Shown here in pieces: positions 8,814-18,998 of a stretch of 64,000 bases of DNA. The notes beneath the pieces are model-generated. The model saw only the letters and a list, made by a program, of their open reading frames with translations, did no database searches and was not told where the DNA came from. The position numbers were made by a program, and so were the translations under genes. How positions within the stretch are numbered: the first letter of the stretch is position 1; every line of letters starts with the position of its first letter. This DNA comes from Methanosarcina barkeri str. Wiesmoor. Lineage in GTDB: Archaea; Halobacteriota; Methanosarcinia; Methanosarcinales; Methanosarcinaceae. The stretch covers positions 1 to 64,000 of the forward strand of contig NZ_CP009526.1 in the NCBI RefSeq assembly GCF_000969985.1, read 5' to 3'.

Positions 8814-9602
8814 ATGGCAGATGAGATTGACTACGAGATTATCGGCAACGATATGCAGATAGTTGAAATTGAGCTTGATCCTGAAGAAGCCGTTCAAGCA
8901 GAGGCCGGGGCTATGGCTTACATGGGACCCGGAATTCAGATGCAAACCAGTATGAGTAATGACGGTGGTGGACTTTTTGGAGGTCTCAAAAAAGGACTTA
9001 AAAGAGCCCTGACAGGAGAAAGTTTCTTCATTACAAGCTTTGTTCAAAAAGGTTCCGGAAAAGGGCATGTAGCTTTTGCGGCTCCTTATCCGGGAAAGAT
9101 TATCCCCCTTGATCTCACAAAGTTCGGAGGCGGTCTCCTCTGTCAGAAAGACTCATTTCTCTGTGCTGCTCGCGGAGTAGAGATAGAAGTAGCTTTCACC
9201 CGCAAGCTTGGAGTAGGGTTCTTCGGTGGCGAAGGTTTTATCCTGCAGAGACTGAAGGGTGATGGTCTGGCCTTTCTCCATATAGGGGGCACAGTTATAA
9301 GAAAAGATCTAGCAGTTGGTGAGACTTATCGTGTCGATACAGGCTGTGTGGCAGCTTTCACTGAAACCGTAACCTATGATATAACCTGGTCAAGGAACTT
9401 TAAAAACGCCCTTTTCGGTGGTGAAGGAGTTGTTCTTGCAACCCTTACAGGCCCGGGCACGGTTTACATGCAGAGTCTGCCTTTCTCCCGCCTCGCTGAC
9501 AGAATCTTTGCAGCCTCTGCCTTTGGTAACCGGGAAGAACAAAACGGCGTTGCTGGGACCGGTATCCTGGGGGGCTTCATCGGTGGAGATAGATCATTCT
9601 AA
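8814..9602 (+). CDS. TIGR00266/AIM24 family protein
   Basis: A 262-residue protein of the family once called DUF124, found in bacteria and archaea and related to the C-terminal part of mitochondrial AIM24. Typical features are AVQAEAGAMAYMGPGIQM at the N-terminus, the Gly-rich GGLFGGLKKGLKRALTGESFF and the conserved GGEGFILQRLKGDG and GGEGVVLATLTGPG repeats of the double-stranded beta-helix fold. Its molecular function is not known. A GGAGAG run lies upstream of the ATG. It stands alone, ending at a large tandem repeat and a strong terminator. Confidence 0.88.
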   Translation: MADEIDYEIIGNDMQIVEIELDPEEAVQAEAGAMAYMGPGIQMQTSMSNDGGGLFGGLKKGLKRALTGESFFITSFVQKGSGKGHVAFAAPYPGKIIPLDLTKFGGGLLCQKDSFLCAARGVEIEVAFTRKLGVGFFGGEGFILQRLKGDGLAFLHIGGTVIRKDLAVGETYRVDTGCVAAFTETVTYDITWSRNFKNALFGGEGVVLATLTGPGTVYMQSLPFSRLADRIFAASAFGNREEQNGVAGTGILGGFIGGDRSF

Positions 9603-10002
9603 AAATGGGAAATTGTTCTAAACAAAAAAAATATTCTAAAAGTGAAATTGGTTTTAAAATCGAGTTCATCTTAAAGAGGAATTCATTGTAAAATAGAAAT
9701 CTTTCTTAAGGGGATTCATTGTAAAATAGAAACCTTTCTTAAATGGGATTAAAGTAGAATTTGTTTTAAAGCAAGAAATAAGTCCAAAGGAAATTGTAAA
9801 GTCCAAAAGAAATTGTAAAGTCCAAAGGAAATTGTAAAGTCCAAAGGAAATTGTAAAGTCCAAAGGAAAGTGTAGAAATTCAAAGGAAAGTGTAGAAATT
9901 CGAAGGAAAGTGTAGAAATTCAAAGGAAAGCGTAGAAATTCAAAGGAAAGTGTAGAAATTCAAAGGAAAGCGTAGAAATTCAAAGGAAAGCGTAGAAATT
10001 CA
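9603..10002. repeat. Two adjoining tandem repeat arrays
   Basis: The first array (about 9780-9870) repeats a 19-bp unit GTCCAAAGGAAATTGTAAA about five times. It passes, through a shared AAAGGAAA core, into an array of a 20-bp unit GAAATTCAAAGGAAAGTGTA repeated about seven times to 10000. Both end against a perfect hairpin. An 85-codon minus-strand open frame across this array (9666-9923) is only a product of the repeats. Confidence 0.92.
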
Positions 10003-10034
10003 AAAAGGCCTGCTTTCTTAAAAGCAGGCCTTTT
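10003..10034. terminator. Strong bidirectional hairpin terminator candidate
   Basis: A 14-bp perfect inverted repeat, AAAAGGCCTGCTTT / AAAGCAGGCCTTTT, with a CTTA loop. It lies between the convergent TIGR00266 gene and the first CBS-domain gene. Flanking A and T tracts make it usable in both directions. Archaeal termination normally relies on U tracts, so a hairpin this strong is notable. Confidence 0.75.
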
Positions 10035-10098
10035 CTTAATTACTGGCTTTCAGGATTTCACTTAAGTTTTTTCTGGCTCTCTTTCTCTGGTTTTGAGC

Positions 10099-10875
10099 TT
10101 ACTTCTCAAGTGTATTTATTACATTTCTGCGGGCCAGGAAACCAGCAAGTTCATCATCCAAGCTAAGGACTGGAACACCTCCCACATCATGTTCTAACAT
10201 TGTCCTAACAGCTTCTTCGAGTGGAGTATTGGTATAGACACTAATCACACTACGGGTCATAATATCTCCTACCAATAGGTTCTTGATCCTTGAATCCTGC
10301 TGATTATCAGCCACTAGATCCCTGAAAGAACGCATAGCAAAGGCAATATCGTCTTCAGCAATAATGCCTACAAGTTTTCCGTTTTCAATTACTGGCAGCC
10401 TTCCTACATCTTTGTCAAGGATAAGTCGCCTAGCGTGGCTAACCCTCTCAGATGAACTGATAATTACGGGACTTTTTTCCATTACTTCCCCGGCAAAGCC
10501 TGTGAAGTGGTTTAGTTCCATGAATTCCTGGGGTGTCACCCAGCCCAGGGCTTTTCCATTATCAGTGACAATAATTACGCCACCAGTTTTTTTCATCAGG
10601 GTAAGAACGTCCCTGGTATCGGTATCAGGCAGAACCTTTACAAAATTGTCGGATACGGCTGTTGCAACATGCAGAGAGGATGCAGGTTTACTCAGTTTCT
10701 TACGAGTCCCTAGCTGCTCTGTCAGACTTCTCATTGTAAGTACACCGATTATCTGGTCGTCATGAACTACCAGCAGACGTTTTGTGTTTTTCTTTTCCAT
10801 TAGATCCAGAGCGTGAGATATAGTGTCTGACTTATCAATCCTGTATGGCTGTACCATTATGTCTTTAGCTTGCAT
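10099..10875 (-). CDS. CBS-domain protein 1 (four CBS motifs)
   Basis: Starting at [12 protein letters not shown] the protein has 258 residues made of two CBS pairs (Bateman modules), with the usual endings [30 protein letters not shown] and [13 protein letters not shown] modules bind adenosyl ligands (AMP, ATP, SAM) and usually control a partner. The frame extends to ATG at 10908, but AGGTGA five bases before the ATG at 10875 favours the shorter start. It is the last of five CBS genes in a row on the minus strand. No catalytic or DNA-binding domain is attached, so its partner is unknown. Confidence 0.88.
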   Translation of the reverse strand: MQAKDIMVQPYRIDKSDTISHALDLMEKKNTKRLLVVHDDQIIGVLTMRSLTEQLGTRKKLSKPASSLHVATAVSDNFVKVLPDTDTRDVLTLMKKTGGVIIVTDNGKALGWVTPQEFMELNHFTGFAGEVMEKSPVIISSSERVSHARRLILDKDVGRLPVIENGKLVGIIAEDDIAFAMRSFRDLVADNQQDSRIKNLLVGDIMTRSVISVYTNTPLEEAVRTMLEHDVGGVPVLSLDDELAGFLARRNVINTLEK

Positions 10876-11045
10876 GCAATTCACCTCATGCGTATCCAGA
10901 ATTTTCAATTATATTTTTCGCAATTTTTTGCGTGTTTTCTTCATCCGTTTCCTACGGTTTAATTCCGTATCGTTTTCTTACTTTGGATGATTTATCTATC
11001 GCGGTTTATTGTTTTTTTCGCAGTACATACCTCCACTGCGGTGTT

Positions 11046-11891
11046 TCAGAGGATGGCTTTCATGATATCGGTTCTGCTTAGTATACCCACTATATCTTCT
11101 CCATCACTGACAGGTAATGCAGTCACTCCATCTTCCATCATCTTTTTGGCGGCTGCACTAACATCTTCATTTACGTCAATGGAATTTATTGGAGATATCA
11201 TGATATCTTCTGCGGTCAAAGGTAACTCTTTTACGTATCTATAGGTCTTCTGGCCTCCAGGAGAGGATTTCCTGGTCATCTTGATATTTTTCATGGAAAG
11301 TTCGCCTTGAAAATCAGTTAAGAGATTTAAGGCGAGGCTTCTGCTGGAAATAATCCCCACAGGCTTTCCTGCATCGTCTTTAACAATAACTCTTTCGATG
11401 TTATTCCTGTTCATTTCGTCAATTACATGGTTGATAGTATGATGCCTGTGAACAGAAATAATATCCTCAGTCATTAATTTAGAGATTTTTGTTTTCATAT
11501 CCTCTTTATTTTCCGCAACATAGCGCACAAGATCTGTCCTGGTGATAATACCTACAATATCGTTCTTTACCACCGGAATAGTATGCACTCCGTTCTCAAG
11601 CATTAAGGCAGCTGCCTGGGAAATAGAGGCTTCAGGATAGATGCTAATAACCGACTCAGTCATCAATAATTTGATAGGGATCTGATCTATCGGTCTTCTC
11701 CTCCAGAGAGGTTCAGCCTGAGCCAGACGGTTAGTGATGTCTGATTTTGTAACGATTCCCACTATCTTGTCCTCATTGAGAACAAGCAACGTACTGATTT
11801 TATGCCTTAACATCAGTTTTCTCGCACGTGACACGGGTTCTTCTGTGTTTACGACGTACACAGGTGAACTCATGATGTCCGCTACATTCAT
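11046..11891 (-). CDS. CBS-domain protein 2 (four CBS motifs)
   Basis: A 281-residue protein with four CBS motifs: [42 protein letters not shown] and [15 protein letters not shown] linker with [21 protein letters not shown] joins the third and fourth. GGAGGT stands six bases before the ATG. It is separated from CBS protein 1 by 170 bp and from CBS protein 3 by 560 bp containing repeats, so it probably has its own promoter. It likely senses an adenine nucleotide or SAM; the target is unknown. Confidence 0.9.
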   Translation of the reverse strand: MNVADIMSSPVYVVNTEEPVSRARKLMLRHKISTLLVLNEDKIVGIVTKSDITNRLAQAEPLWRRRPIDQIPIKLLMTESVISIYPEASISQAAALMLENGVHTIPVVKNDIVGIITRTDLVRYVAENKEDMKTKISKLMTEDIISVHRHHTINHVIDEMNRNNIERVIVKDDAGKPVGIISSRSLALNLLTDFQGELSMKNIKMTRKSSPGGQKTYRYVKELPLTAEDIMISPINSIDVNEDVSAAAKKMMEDGVTALPVSDGEDIVGILSRTDIMKAIL

Positions 11892-12452
11892 GAAGTACCT
11901 CCTTCACTTTTACAATATATAAGTGTCAATAATTATACTTTTTGAATCGGAAGCAAAAGTTATAATTTTTAGCTATACTTGGTCAACTTTTAAGGAAGTA
12001 ACCAGTACCTCTTGTTGAAGCGAGAGTTAATTTAATAGGTTCTTATTTTATAAAGTTCTTACTTTAAAATGAGCTACACTTCAAATTTTAAGTACTCAAT
12101 GTACAGCTTACTTTTTGATCTATCCACAAAGTACAGGTTTACTTCTCGATCTATCCAGCTAGAGAATTTTCCTTTTATCCAAATCTTCTGGAAGCTTAAT
12201 CTCCTGGAAGCTTAATCTCCTGGAAGCTTAATCTCCTGGAAGCTTAATCTCCTAGAAGCTTAATCTTCTTAAAACTTAAACCCGAAGGTTTTTCGGGCTC
12301 AGTCGACTTAAGGATCAGTTCGACTTTAATTTTCGCTAAACTTAGTTAAGTTCCGTAACAGTTTGAACCAGTAATAGTTTGAACCAGCTTGAACCGCCTG
12401 GACCAGGTTTAATCAATTGGAATCATCTAATCAATTGATTATATTCTCAAGT
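11892..12452. repeat. Intergenic region with 16-bp tandem repeat and a small hairpin
   Basis: Between CBS genes 2 and 3 a 16-bp unit CTCCTGGAAGCTTAAT is repeated about five times (12184-12270). It is followed by a 6-bp-stem hairpin CCCGAA/TTCGGG at 12281-12297. Further on, GTTTGAACCAG is duplicated. No gene is seen. Confidence 0.85.
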
Positions 12453-13547
12453 TCATTTAAGAGATCTCAGAAGATCCCTTTCAGTAATAATGCCGCGGAG
12501 CAGCCCATTATCCAGGACCGGAAGTGAACCTATCTTTTTCTCAAGCATTATTTCCATTGCTTTTCCCAGGTCTGTACCTGGACCAGTCCATATCAGATCT
12601 CTTGAGACAATAGAACCTACAGGCTGGTCTAGAGCCTCGTGAATGTTTCCTGTTGTCAGCTTACTGAAAGCTTCTCCATTTCCAAGGAAATGGATAATAT
12701 CAGAGGACGTGATAATTCCTGCGAAGATGCCATCTTTAACTACAGGAAGCCTTCGGAGCCTGTTATCTACCATTACTTTTGCTGCCTGTCCAATGGGTGT
12801 ATCAGTTGATACCATCTTGACGTTCTCGGTCATATATTCATCAACAGTTCTGTTTGTCACAAGTCCACCCATCAGTTCAAGTGCATTCCTTTCGGTAAAG
12901 ATTGCGACGACCTGCATGTCACTGTTCACGATTGGCAGACCACCTGTTCTTCTTTCAATCATTGTTGAAACAGCGTCTTTAAAGTCAGCCTGGTCATAAA
13001 GATAGGGAATGTCAGTTTCCATGATTTGCCGTACTTCTTCGTTGATCGCAGCTAGAAGGTTACCTTTGAAGCGGTTTTCAACGAGCAGATTCTTTCTTCC
13101 GCCCCCCAGAAAATCAATAATATCTACGGAAGTAACTACCCCTTCCAGCCTCCGTGTTCCGGCGTTTGTAATAGGAATGCGCCTGAACCTCTTTTCAGTC
13201 ATAATCTTGATTGCATCCATTATTGTTGCGGTTGGAGGGAGTGTTACTACATTCCTTGTTGCAAGGGCCAGGATTTTTCCCTCATGTTCTGAAATACGGG
13301 ATTTAAACTCAGGACCTATTCGCATAGTACCCATGCTGCTAATCGTGTGTGGGTCTTTCTGCTGCGCTTTCTTGGATTTGCTCACACCTGGCTGAACCTT
13401 CATCTTATCGACGGACGAAAATGTCGTATTTCTGTTCAATAGAACCACCGAATTCGAGTTGCAGTTAATTGCTTTTTTTGTATTCCGTTTCTCTGTTTCT
13501 TCTTTTCCTGTTTTCTTGTAGAAACTTTCCTGGAGTCTGCAGTTCAT
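12453..13547 (-). CDS. CBS-domain protein 3 (four CBS motifs, basic N-terminal extension)
   Basis: A 364-residue frame. CBS motifs end in [48 protein letters not shown] and [15 protein letters not shown]. The first 75 residues are basic and low in complexity ([16 protein letters not shown]); internal Met codons at 13403 (MKVQPG) and 13325 (MRIGPEF) could be the true start. No clear Shine-Dalgarno separates the choices. The protein is the longest of the five CBS cluster members and probably acts as a nucleotide-responsive regulator. Confidence 0.85.
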   Translation of the reverse strand: MNCRLQESFYKKTGKEETEKRNTKKAINCNSNSVVLLNRNTTFSSVDKMKVQPGVSKSKKAQQKDPHTISSMGTMRIGPEFKSRISEHEGKILALATRNVVTLPPTATIMDAIKIMTEKRFRRIPITNAGTRRLEGVVTSVDIIDFLGGGRKNLLVENRFKGNLLAAINEEVRQIMETDIPYLYDQADFKDAVSTMIERRTGGLPIVNSDMQVVAIFTERNALELMGGLVTNRTVDEYMTENVKMVSTDTPIGQAAKVMVDNRLRRLPVVKDGIFAGIITSSDIIHFLGNGEAFSKLTTGNIHEALDQPVGSIVSRDLIWTGPGTDLGKAMEIMLEKKIGSLPVLDNGLLRGIITERDLLRSLK

Positions 13548-13790
13548 TTCTCAACAGATCCAGATTTGCTCCCGGAAAAAAATAAAACCTGAAAGCAATT
13601 TCTCCCGAATCTTTCCAAAAGGTTTACTTTATCCTAAATTTATAATTATTAATGATGATCTTTGATGTTATAATCTTTTTGTGTGAAAACTTACTGCTGT
13701 TTTTCGCATTTCATTAATTTTCTTTAAATTTTCTTTAAATTCTGCGGTTAGTTGTTACCTTTCACCGGATACTTTTCATTATATATTTTT

Positions 13791-14606
13791 TCAAAGGCGG
13801 TTTTCGAAGGGTTTTTCAGGCCATACATTGACAATAGATTCTAGAAGGTCCTGTCTATCAACGATTCCGGATACCCTGTCTTTTTCATTTACAATGGTAA
13901 CTCTTCCGATATCCTGGTGAATAATCATCTCAATTGCACTCTGAATGGAATCATTTTCTGAAAGTGTATACGTAGGAGTTGACATTATCTTCTCAACTTT
14001 TGGGCTTTCATTAGGCCTTGTTCGTCTCTCGTCTTCCACTTCAGTGCGCACAGCACCTGATTTGATTATGTCTCTGCGAGTTATCATTCCAATGGGTTCG
14101 CCTTTCTTTGAAACTACAGGAATACCTGTATAATCGGTTTCGAGCATATGCGCCCAGACTATGCTGACTTTGTCCTCTTGTGAACACGTTTTGACTTTTT
14201 TCGTCATTACGGCCTGCAATGTTTTGGGAATATTTTTTGGAACTTCGACGTTTCTGAGAATATCCACATTACTCAGGACTCCAACCACTGTACGGTCCGT
14301 AGTAGATTTAACAACGGGAACTCTGTTCTGCTTCGACTGCACCATCAGTTTTGCGGCCTTTATAATATCCATATCTGGAGTGACCGTAGGGGACTGGCTT
14401 GCATACCCGCCGACTGTGACATTCGAGCGAGTAGAGGTAATCCTTAAGATATCCTGGTCACTCAGCATTCCCACAAGCCTGTTCTCTTCATCAACAACAA
14501 CAAGGCTTCGGAGAAGGTAATCGCGCATCAACTGACGGGCGCGAGTCACAAATTCTCTCTCTTTGATACTCACAGGCTCATCTGTCATAATCTCGCTAAC
14601 GTTCAT
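13791..14606 (-). CDS. CBS-domain protein 4 (four CBS motifs)
   Basis: A 271-residue protein with CBS motif ends [42 protein letters not shown] and [20 protein letters not shown] six bases before the ATG supports the start. It follows CBS protein 5 after 60 bp, so the two may be co-transcribed. The N-terminus [14 protein letters not shown] closely resembles that of CBS protein 2 ([14 protein letters not shown]), which suggests tandem duplication within the cluster. Confidence 0.9.
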   Translation of the reverse strand: MNVSEIMTDEPVSIKEREFVTRARQLMRDYLLRSLVVVDEENRLVGMLSDQDILRITSTRSNVTVGGYASQSPTVTPDMDIIKAAKLMVQSKQNRVPVVKSTTDRTVVGVLSNVDILRNVEVPKNIPKTLQAVMTKKVKTCSQEDKVSIVWAHMLETDYTGIPVVSKKGEPIGMITRRDIIKSGAVRTEVEDERRTRPNESPKVEKIMSTPTYTLSENDSIQSAIEMIIHQDIGRVTIVNEKDRVSGIVDRQDLLESIVNVWPEKPFENRL

Positions 14607-14666
14607 TGTCTACCTCCTTATAATCTTTAAAAAAAGAAGTTCAAAATGATATCTAAAGGTCATAAG

Positions 14667-15320
14667 TTACTCGTAGTCCTCGCCTTCTTCTTGCCGGCAG
14701 TTTCCGCAAAGGTATCTTCCGTCCACAAATCTAAGATCATATGAAAAGACATTACAGGATTCGCACATTCCAGTTTGCAAATCTTCTCCCTCTGAAACCT
14801 CTTCGAGTGAGGGGGTGGAAAGGAGAGCCTCTCTGTTCATGTCAATAAGTTCTTTAAGGATAGTATTAAGCCCGGGCGTTACTATCAAGATGTCAGTGTT
14901 TGAAATCACTCCTACTATTCTACTGTTTTCCAGGACAGGCAACCTTTTAACATTAGCTTTTAACATGATCTCGGAAGCTTCTACTATACTTGTTTCAGGC
15001 TCTACGGTTATCAAAGGGGTTGATAGGATTTCACTTGCCTTTACCTCATCTGGTTTTTTATCCTCTGTAACAATACCCTTTACAAAGTCCCTTTCAGTTA
15101 TAATTCCAATGGCTTTGCCATTCTCTGTAATGATGACACTTCCTGCATCACGACTGACCATTTCCCTCGCAATGGCAGGAATATCTGAATTAATATCCAT
15201 TATTATGACTGCTTTATTCATGACTTCAGCAACTGAAACCTCTCTTTCAATCTCTTTGCTATGAATACCAGTACCCATGTCTCTCTCAGCATCGGTGTCC
15301 CTTCCAGGTACATCTGCCAT
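14667..15320 (-). CDS. CBS-domain protein 5 with C-terminal zinc ribbon
   Basis: A 217-residue protein with a single CBS pair (AIGIITERDFVKGI and IVGVISNTDILIVT) followed by an acidic linker and a C-terminal zinc ribbon with CESC and CGNC (CxxC, 18 residues, CxxC). Archaeal CBS proteins with a C-terminal rubredoxin-like or zinc ribbon are known. The ribbon may bind nucleic acid or a protein partner. GGGGG stands 12 bases before the ATG. It is the first gene of the minus-strand CBS cluster and faces the ORB-containing intergenic region. Confidence 0.88.
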   Translation of the reverse strand: MADVPGRDTDAERDMGTGIHSKEIEREVSVAEVMNKAVIIMDINSDIPAIAREMVSRDAGSVIITENGKAIGIITERDFVKGIVTEDKKPDEVKASEILSTPLITVEPETSIVEASEIMLKANVKRLPVLENSRIVGVISNTDILIVTPGLNTILKELIDMNREALLSTPSLEEVSEGEDLQTGMCESCNVFSYDLRFVDGRYLCGNCRQEEGEDYE

Positions 15321-15845
15321 CTACTGCTGTTCCCCCTTTCATTCCGTAATTGGCAATTCACAATATAAAATTTATAGATACATTCAGATACATTCAGATA
15401 ATTTACATCAATTTACAACGTATAATTTATAATATAATATTTAAAATATAATTTATAATGCCATTTTCGATTAAAAGTTCTTCAGGTATCCAGTTCCCTG
15501 TGGAAAAACATTCAAGATTGCTTTAGTTTTCCCTCCAGTTTAGGCTTTGTCCAGTTTAGGCCTTGCAATCATTAGCTTTTTAAAGATGATACTCCGGTGA
15601 GGCTTGCTGTCCCGGATTTATTTTTTGTCCGCTTCCTCTAAGACGTTTTCCCCATAATTTTCGGACTTTTTTTACAGCTCAAATATATGATTCAATGGTA
15701 CATAATAATAACGGCGTTTGCTTTTTTTGTAGAGAACATAAACTTGCATGAAGTCGAACGCATTAACTTTAAATCTCCAGTTAGCTTGTTTATGATAAAA
15801 TACATGGCAAAAAGCTTAGTAAAGTCACGGAGAAAATTTTTCAGA

Positions 15846-15867
15846 ACCCCTACATTTCCACTGGAGG
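15846..15867 (+). promoter_or_regulatory. Origin recognition box match 2
   Basis: ACCCC, then TACA, then TTTCCACTGGAGG. It has the same spacing between C-run and dyad core as the other three matches. One base of the right half of the dyad differs (GGAG for GGAA). Confidence 0.6.
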
Positions 15868-16023
15868 TTTTTGCTGAGAATGAAAAAGGTTTAATCGTCT
15901 GGAAGAAGTATTAGAAAGAAGTGCAGAAGAGAAGTAGACTTTAGAAAACAGGCTTATACAGTTTAAAAAAATCTAAATTATATTTGTAATGCTTTCTATT
16001 TCTCTCACAAGAAATTTTTCGGG

Positions 16024-16044
16024 CCCCTTTATTTCCACTGGAAC
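16024..16044 (+). promoter_or_regulatory. Origin recognition box match 3
   Basis: CCCC, then TTTA, then TTTCCACTGGAAC. The core dyad is complete. It is 178 bp from match 2 in the same orientation and about 90 bp beyond the end of the RPA gene. Confidence 0.6.
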
Positions 16045-16133
16045 GCACTTCATAAGCTTTTACCTTGAAAAGCATGGTTTGAGGAGTAAGCCAGAAGCCG
16101 AAGCCAAACCAGAAGCCGAAAAAGGGAGAGTGA

Positions 16134-17588
16134 TTAAAGCATAATTACTCTGCTTCGGTTCCCAATACTCAGCTCGATTTCTTCATTCAGGCCATACTTC
16201 GCATACGCATTAATGATCTGGATTTCGGAGTCAATATCAAGATCTTCGATCACATAAGCCTGTTCTCCCCAGAGAGTTAACCTTATGCTGCCGGTTTCGT
16301 CTTTTAATTGGAGATTTGCAACCACGTTCTCGGTTCCATCTTCTCTTTCAAACTCTCGGAGTTCCCCTATTTCGGAAACCTTCCCCTGGACCGAATAGCT
16401 TTCCCCAGGGATAATATCAGCAATATCCGTAAATTTTTCTCTATACTCAATCTCCTTTTCACTCTTCTGGATTATCCCCCGGTTTCCTAGATTGAGTTCC
16501 ACCTGCTGGTTGAAGGCATTTTCCCGAGAATAAGCATGAAGTACTTCTATGGTCTCGTCAAAATCAACTTCATCCAGAAAGTTGGTTTTTTCATCCCAGA
16601 GAGTTAGCCTGATTTTTCCAGTGGAATCGCCAAGAAGAAGATTTCCTACTCTTCCGGGAGACCCATCTTTTTTCTCAAAGGTCCGGATTTCCCCTATATC
16701 GAGCACTCTACCGGAAACGTTAATATTGTTCATATCAGCCCTTATATCTTCAATTGGGGCAAATTCCTCTTCGTACTCGACTTTTTTTTCACTTTTCTTT
16801 ATTATACTTCGGTTTCCCACCTGCAATTCAACTTTCTGAGTAAAAGCATTTTCTCGCGCATAAGCATTAACCAGCTCCACAGTGTCTCCGTATTCTATCT
16901 GGTTTAGGAACTCGGTCCTGTCGTCCCATAGGGTCACCCTGACTGTGCCTGTACTGTCTCCAAGAAGCAGGTTTCCGACCTTTCCGCTGGTACCGTCTTT
17001 TCGCTGGAAGGTCCTTACTTCTGAAATTTCCAGGACTTTTCCTGTCAAATTCAGGTCTCCCATGCCATCTTTTATATCCTTTATTTTCTGGTTGTTGGCA
17101 GCCACATCGATTTCTTCTTCACTCTCGGCCAGGACTCCATTATTTCCTACATTGACTTCCACTCCCGAATATCCCTGTTTCGCATAGCCGCTGATCTGGA
17201 GGGTTTGTCCTGCTATGATTTTTCCAGCCTTTATGAGATCTGCCATGTTGTCCCAGAGTGTTAGCCTAATCTTTCCGGTTTCATCTCCAACAATTATATT
17301 TCCGACTCTACCTATCGTCCCGTCGTTTCGGGTAAATTCTTTGGTATCGAAAACTGACACAACCTTTGCAACAAAGTTAATTTGTCCGCTCTCAGCTGTA
17401 ATGTTTTCAATCTTTACACTGTCCCGACCTACATCCGAAAATCCAAGTTCGTTGGCAACCAGCATGGCAGCCATAGGTTCATCGCAAAGCCCTCCCATGC
17501 TTTCGACCTTTTCCTGTACACGTTGCAGGAAGTCTTCTTTACTGATAACATGGCTAAGTTTTTTATAAATTGATTCAATATCTGTCAT
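16134..17588 (-). CDS. rpa1: Replication protein A-like ssDNA-binding protein with four OB folds
   Basis: A 484-residue protein built from an N-terminal segment (about 1-60) and four tandem OB folds (about 68-165, 180-275, 287-380, 392-484). Each repeat has a similar series: KVxEIxExRTFxRxDGTxGxVGNLLLGDxTGxIRLTLWD, then a second half ending LGNRGII. This is the architecture described for Methanosarcina RPA1, which coats single-stranded DNA in replication and repair. GGGGAT before the ATG supports the start. No zinc finger is present, unlike the shorter RPA2/3 paralogues. It lies beside the ORB-bearing region. Confidence 0.93.
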   Translation of the reverse strand: MTDIESIYKKLSHVISKEDFLQRVQEKVESMGGLCDEPMAAMLVANELGFSDVGRDSVKIENITAESGQINFVAKVVSVFDTKEFTRNDGTIGRVGNIIVGDETGKIRLTLWDNMADLIKAGKIIAGQTLQISGYAKQGYSGVEVNVGNNGVLAESEEEIDVAANNQKIKDIKDGMGDLNLTGKVLEISEVRTFQRKDGTSGKVGNLLLGDSTGTVRVTLWDDRTEFLNQIEYGDTVELVNAYARENAFTQKVELQVGNRSIIKKSEKKVEYEEEFAPIEDIRADMNNINVSGRVLDIGEIRTFEKKDGSPGRVGNLLLGDSTGKIRLTLWDEKTNFLDEVDFDETIEVLHAYSRENAFNQQVELNLGNRGIIQKSEKEIEYREKFTDIADIIPGESYSVQGKVSEIGELREFEREDGTENVVANLQLKDETGSIRLTLWGEQAYVIEDLDIDSEIQIINAYAKYGLNEEIELSIGNRSRVIML

Positions 17589-18138
17589 ATTATCCCCTTA
17601 ATGTATGATTTCTATTTTCAGTGTCTATTATTTGCCTCAATTCCTGTGGCAATAATTGTTAGTGATAGTTGCTACCTTGAATTCTATTCAGGGTATAATA
17701 AAGTTCAAAAACTGTTAAGAGGCAAGTTTATTCTTCTTGATTTTAAGTTTGAACACGCGCTGTCGAAGTACTTTATATATTGCGCTACGATATGCAAGCC
17801 GTCTTACTAAAGATTACCGTGTGCCAGATGAAAGTATTTCTCAACAAAGCGGAATCCATATTAATAAACTATGCCCGTTTAATAAACTATGCCTATGCTT
17901 ATCTATTCTATCTCTCGCGGGCTTTCAAACTAAAGATATCCTGAAATCAAAGCTTGAGATTCCTTTCCTTAGCTTGCAGTACTGAAGAACTCAGAGGCTT
18001 CTTGTTCTGCAAAATTCCAGGAAACATTTTGGGTCAGAAGATAGTTGAGAAACAGAAAATTTAACTTCGCAGCTTTGTCAAAATAAAACTTAAAACAAAA
18101 CATTATTTATAGTAAAGTTTCATTATGTACGTGATACC
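17589..18138. other. Gene-free region between rpa and kptA
   Basis: About 550 bp between divergent genes. Small open frames (17601-17810, 17737-17985) lack Shine-Dalgarno sequences and resemblance to known proteins. A TATA-like TTATTTATAGTA at about 18102 precedes kptA. I see no RNA gene or repeat. Confidence 0.5.
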
Positions 18139-18762
18139 ATGATTCGAAAATGCACTGAGCACGGCTATTTTAGAGGAGGCAGCTGTCTGCAGTGTAAACG
18201 CCCTGGAAGATACCTGCTGGACGATAACAAGGAAGAAAAGCTTGGCAGGTTTGTATCTGGCACTCTCCGGCATTTCCCAGAATCTGCAGGAGTTACAATG
18301 GACAGATTCGGTTGGGTTAATATCAACGATTTCTGTGACGTTATGAGAAAGCGATACAGCTGGATGAGGAAGGAATACCTTTACGCGCTTGTAGAATCTG
18401 ATGAAAAAGGAAGGTATGAGATCCGCAATTCAAGAATCAGGGCACGTTACGGGCACTCTGTCAACATTGATCTGGATTACAGGGAAAGCGATTCTCCATA
18501 TCTGTATTATGGGGCAAGCCCTGAAGAAGTTGATGTTCTGCTGGAGAACGGAATTTTTCCAATAAAGCAAAGATATGTCCACCTCAGCACTTCATATGAA
18601 AAAGCAGTAGAAGTGGCCCTTATTCATACTGAAAACCCTGTCATCCTTCAAATCGATGCCTTTAAAGCTCAGGAAGATGGGATATCTCTCAAACTTGCAA
18701 CTGATGACATCGTACTTGCGGAAAGGATACCTCCTGAATATCTTTTTGTCGTTGAAGAGTGA
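18139..18762 (+). CDS. kptA: RNA 2'-phosphotransferase, Tpt1/KptA family
   Basis: A 207-residue enzyme that transfers a 2'-phosphate from RNA to NAD+, giving ADP-ribose 1'',2''-cyclic phosphate. Family signatures are LGRFVSGTLRHFPESAGV, GWVNINDF, ARYGHS, YYGAS and the NAD-site RYVHLSTS. The N-terminus carries a small zinc-ribbon-like segment (C5, H8, C16, C19), seen in many archaeal members. Archaea lack the yeast-type splicing ligase that makes the substrate, so the natural target is uncertain. It converges on rtcA across a pyrimidine tract. Confidence 0.92.
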   Translation: MIRKCTEHGYFRGGSCLQCKRPGRYLLDDNKEEKLGRFVSGTLRHFPESAGVTMDRFGWVNINDFCDVMRKRYSWMRKEYLYALVESDEKGRYEIRNSRIRARYGHSVNIDLDYRESDSPYLYYGASPEEVDVLLENGIFPIKQRYVHLSTSYEKAVEVALIHTENPVILQIDAFKAQEDGISLKLATDDIVLAERIPPEYLFVVEE

Positions 18763-18827
18763 CTTTAAAGGGTTGATTTCAAAAGAATAACTTTAAAAGA
18801 CTGATTGTTTAATTTCTAGCAAGTTAT

Positions 18828-18998
18828 TTGTGGTACTTTTCTTTTCTTTCCTTTTTCTTTTCTTTTCTTTCCTTTTCTTTTCTTTCCTATTTTCTTTCCT
18901 TTTTCTTTTCTTTTCTTTCCTTGTACTTCCGATTTCCTTTTATCTTCTCTCTTTTATCTCTTGTTCCTTTTTTCTGTATCTATCTTTCCTTTTCTCTT
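18828..18998. repeat. Polypyrimidine tract with mirror symmetry
   Basis: About 170 bases are almost entirely C and T on the plus strand, made of TTTCTTTTC and TTTCC blocks with strong mirror symmetry. It lies between convergent kptA and rtcA and just past the rtcA stop codon. Such tracts can form triplex (H-) DNA and give U-rich transcript ends in the plus direction. Several plus-strand frames full of Ser/Phe across it are artefacts. Confidence 0.85.

Larger units (their letters stand above)
15321..16133. other. Gene-free region with two ORBs and an AT-rich stretch, candidate origin
   Basis: An 813-bp region without a credible gene. It holds an AT-only stretch (15415-15460, ATAATTTATAATATAATATT), an imperfect dyad TTCCCTGTGGAAAA near 15494, and two good ORB matches (15846, 16024) in the same orientation. 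A 75-codon frame at 15687-15914 covers the first ORB and looks spurious. ORBs plus a meltable AT stretch between replication-linked genes (RPA, with DnaG 7 kb on) is what an archaeal origin looks like, but the Orc1/Cdc6 gene is 14 kb away. Confidence 0.5.

Noticed and set aside
9666-9923. An 85-codon minus-strand frame with FTISFGLYNF-like repeats
   Set aside because: It is the translation of a simple tandem DNA repeat.
15687-15914. A 75-codon plus-strand open frame downstream of the CBS cluster
   Set aside because: It lacks a ribosome site and known resemblance, and runs over an ORB in an otherwise non-coding region.
16613-16630. TTTTTCCAGTGGAATCGC inside the RPA gene as a further ORB
   Set aside because: The dyad core is present but the G-run at the required spacing is missing.
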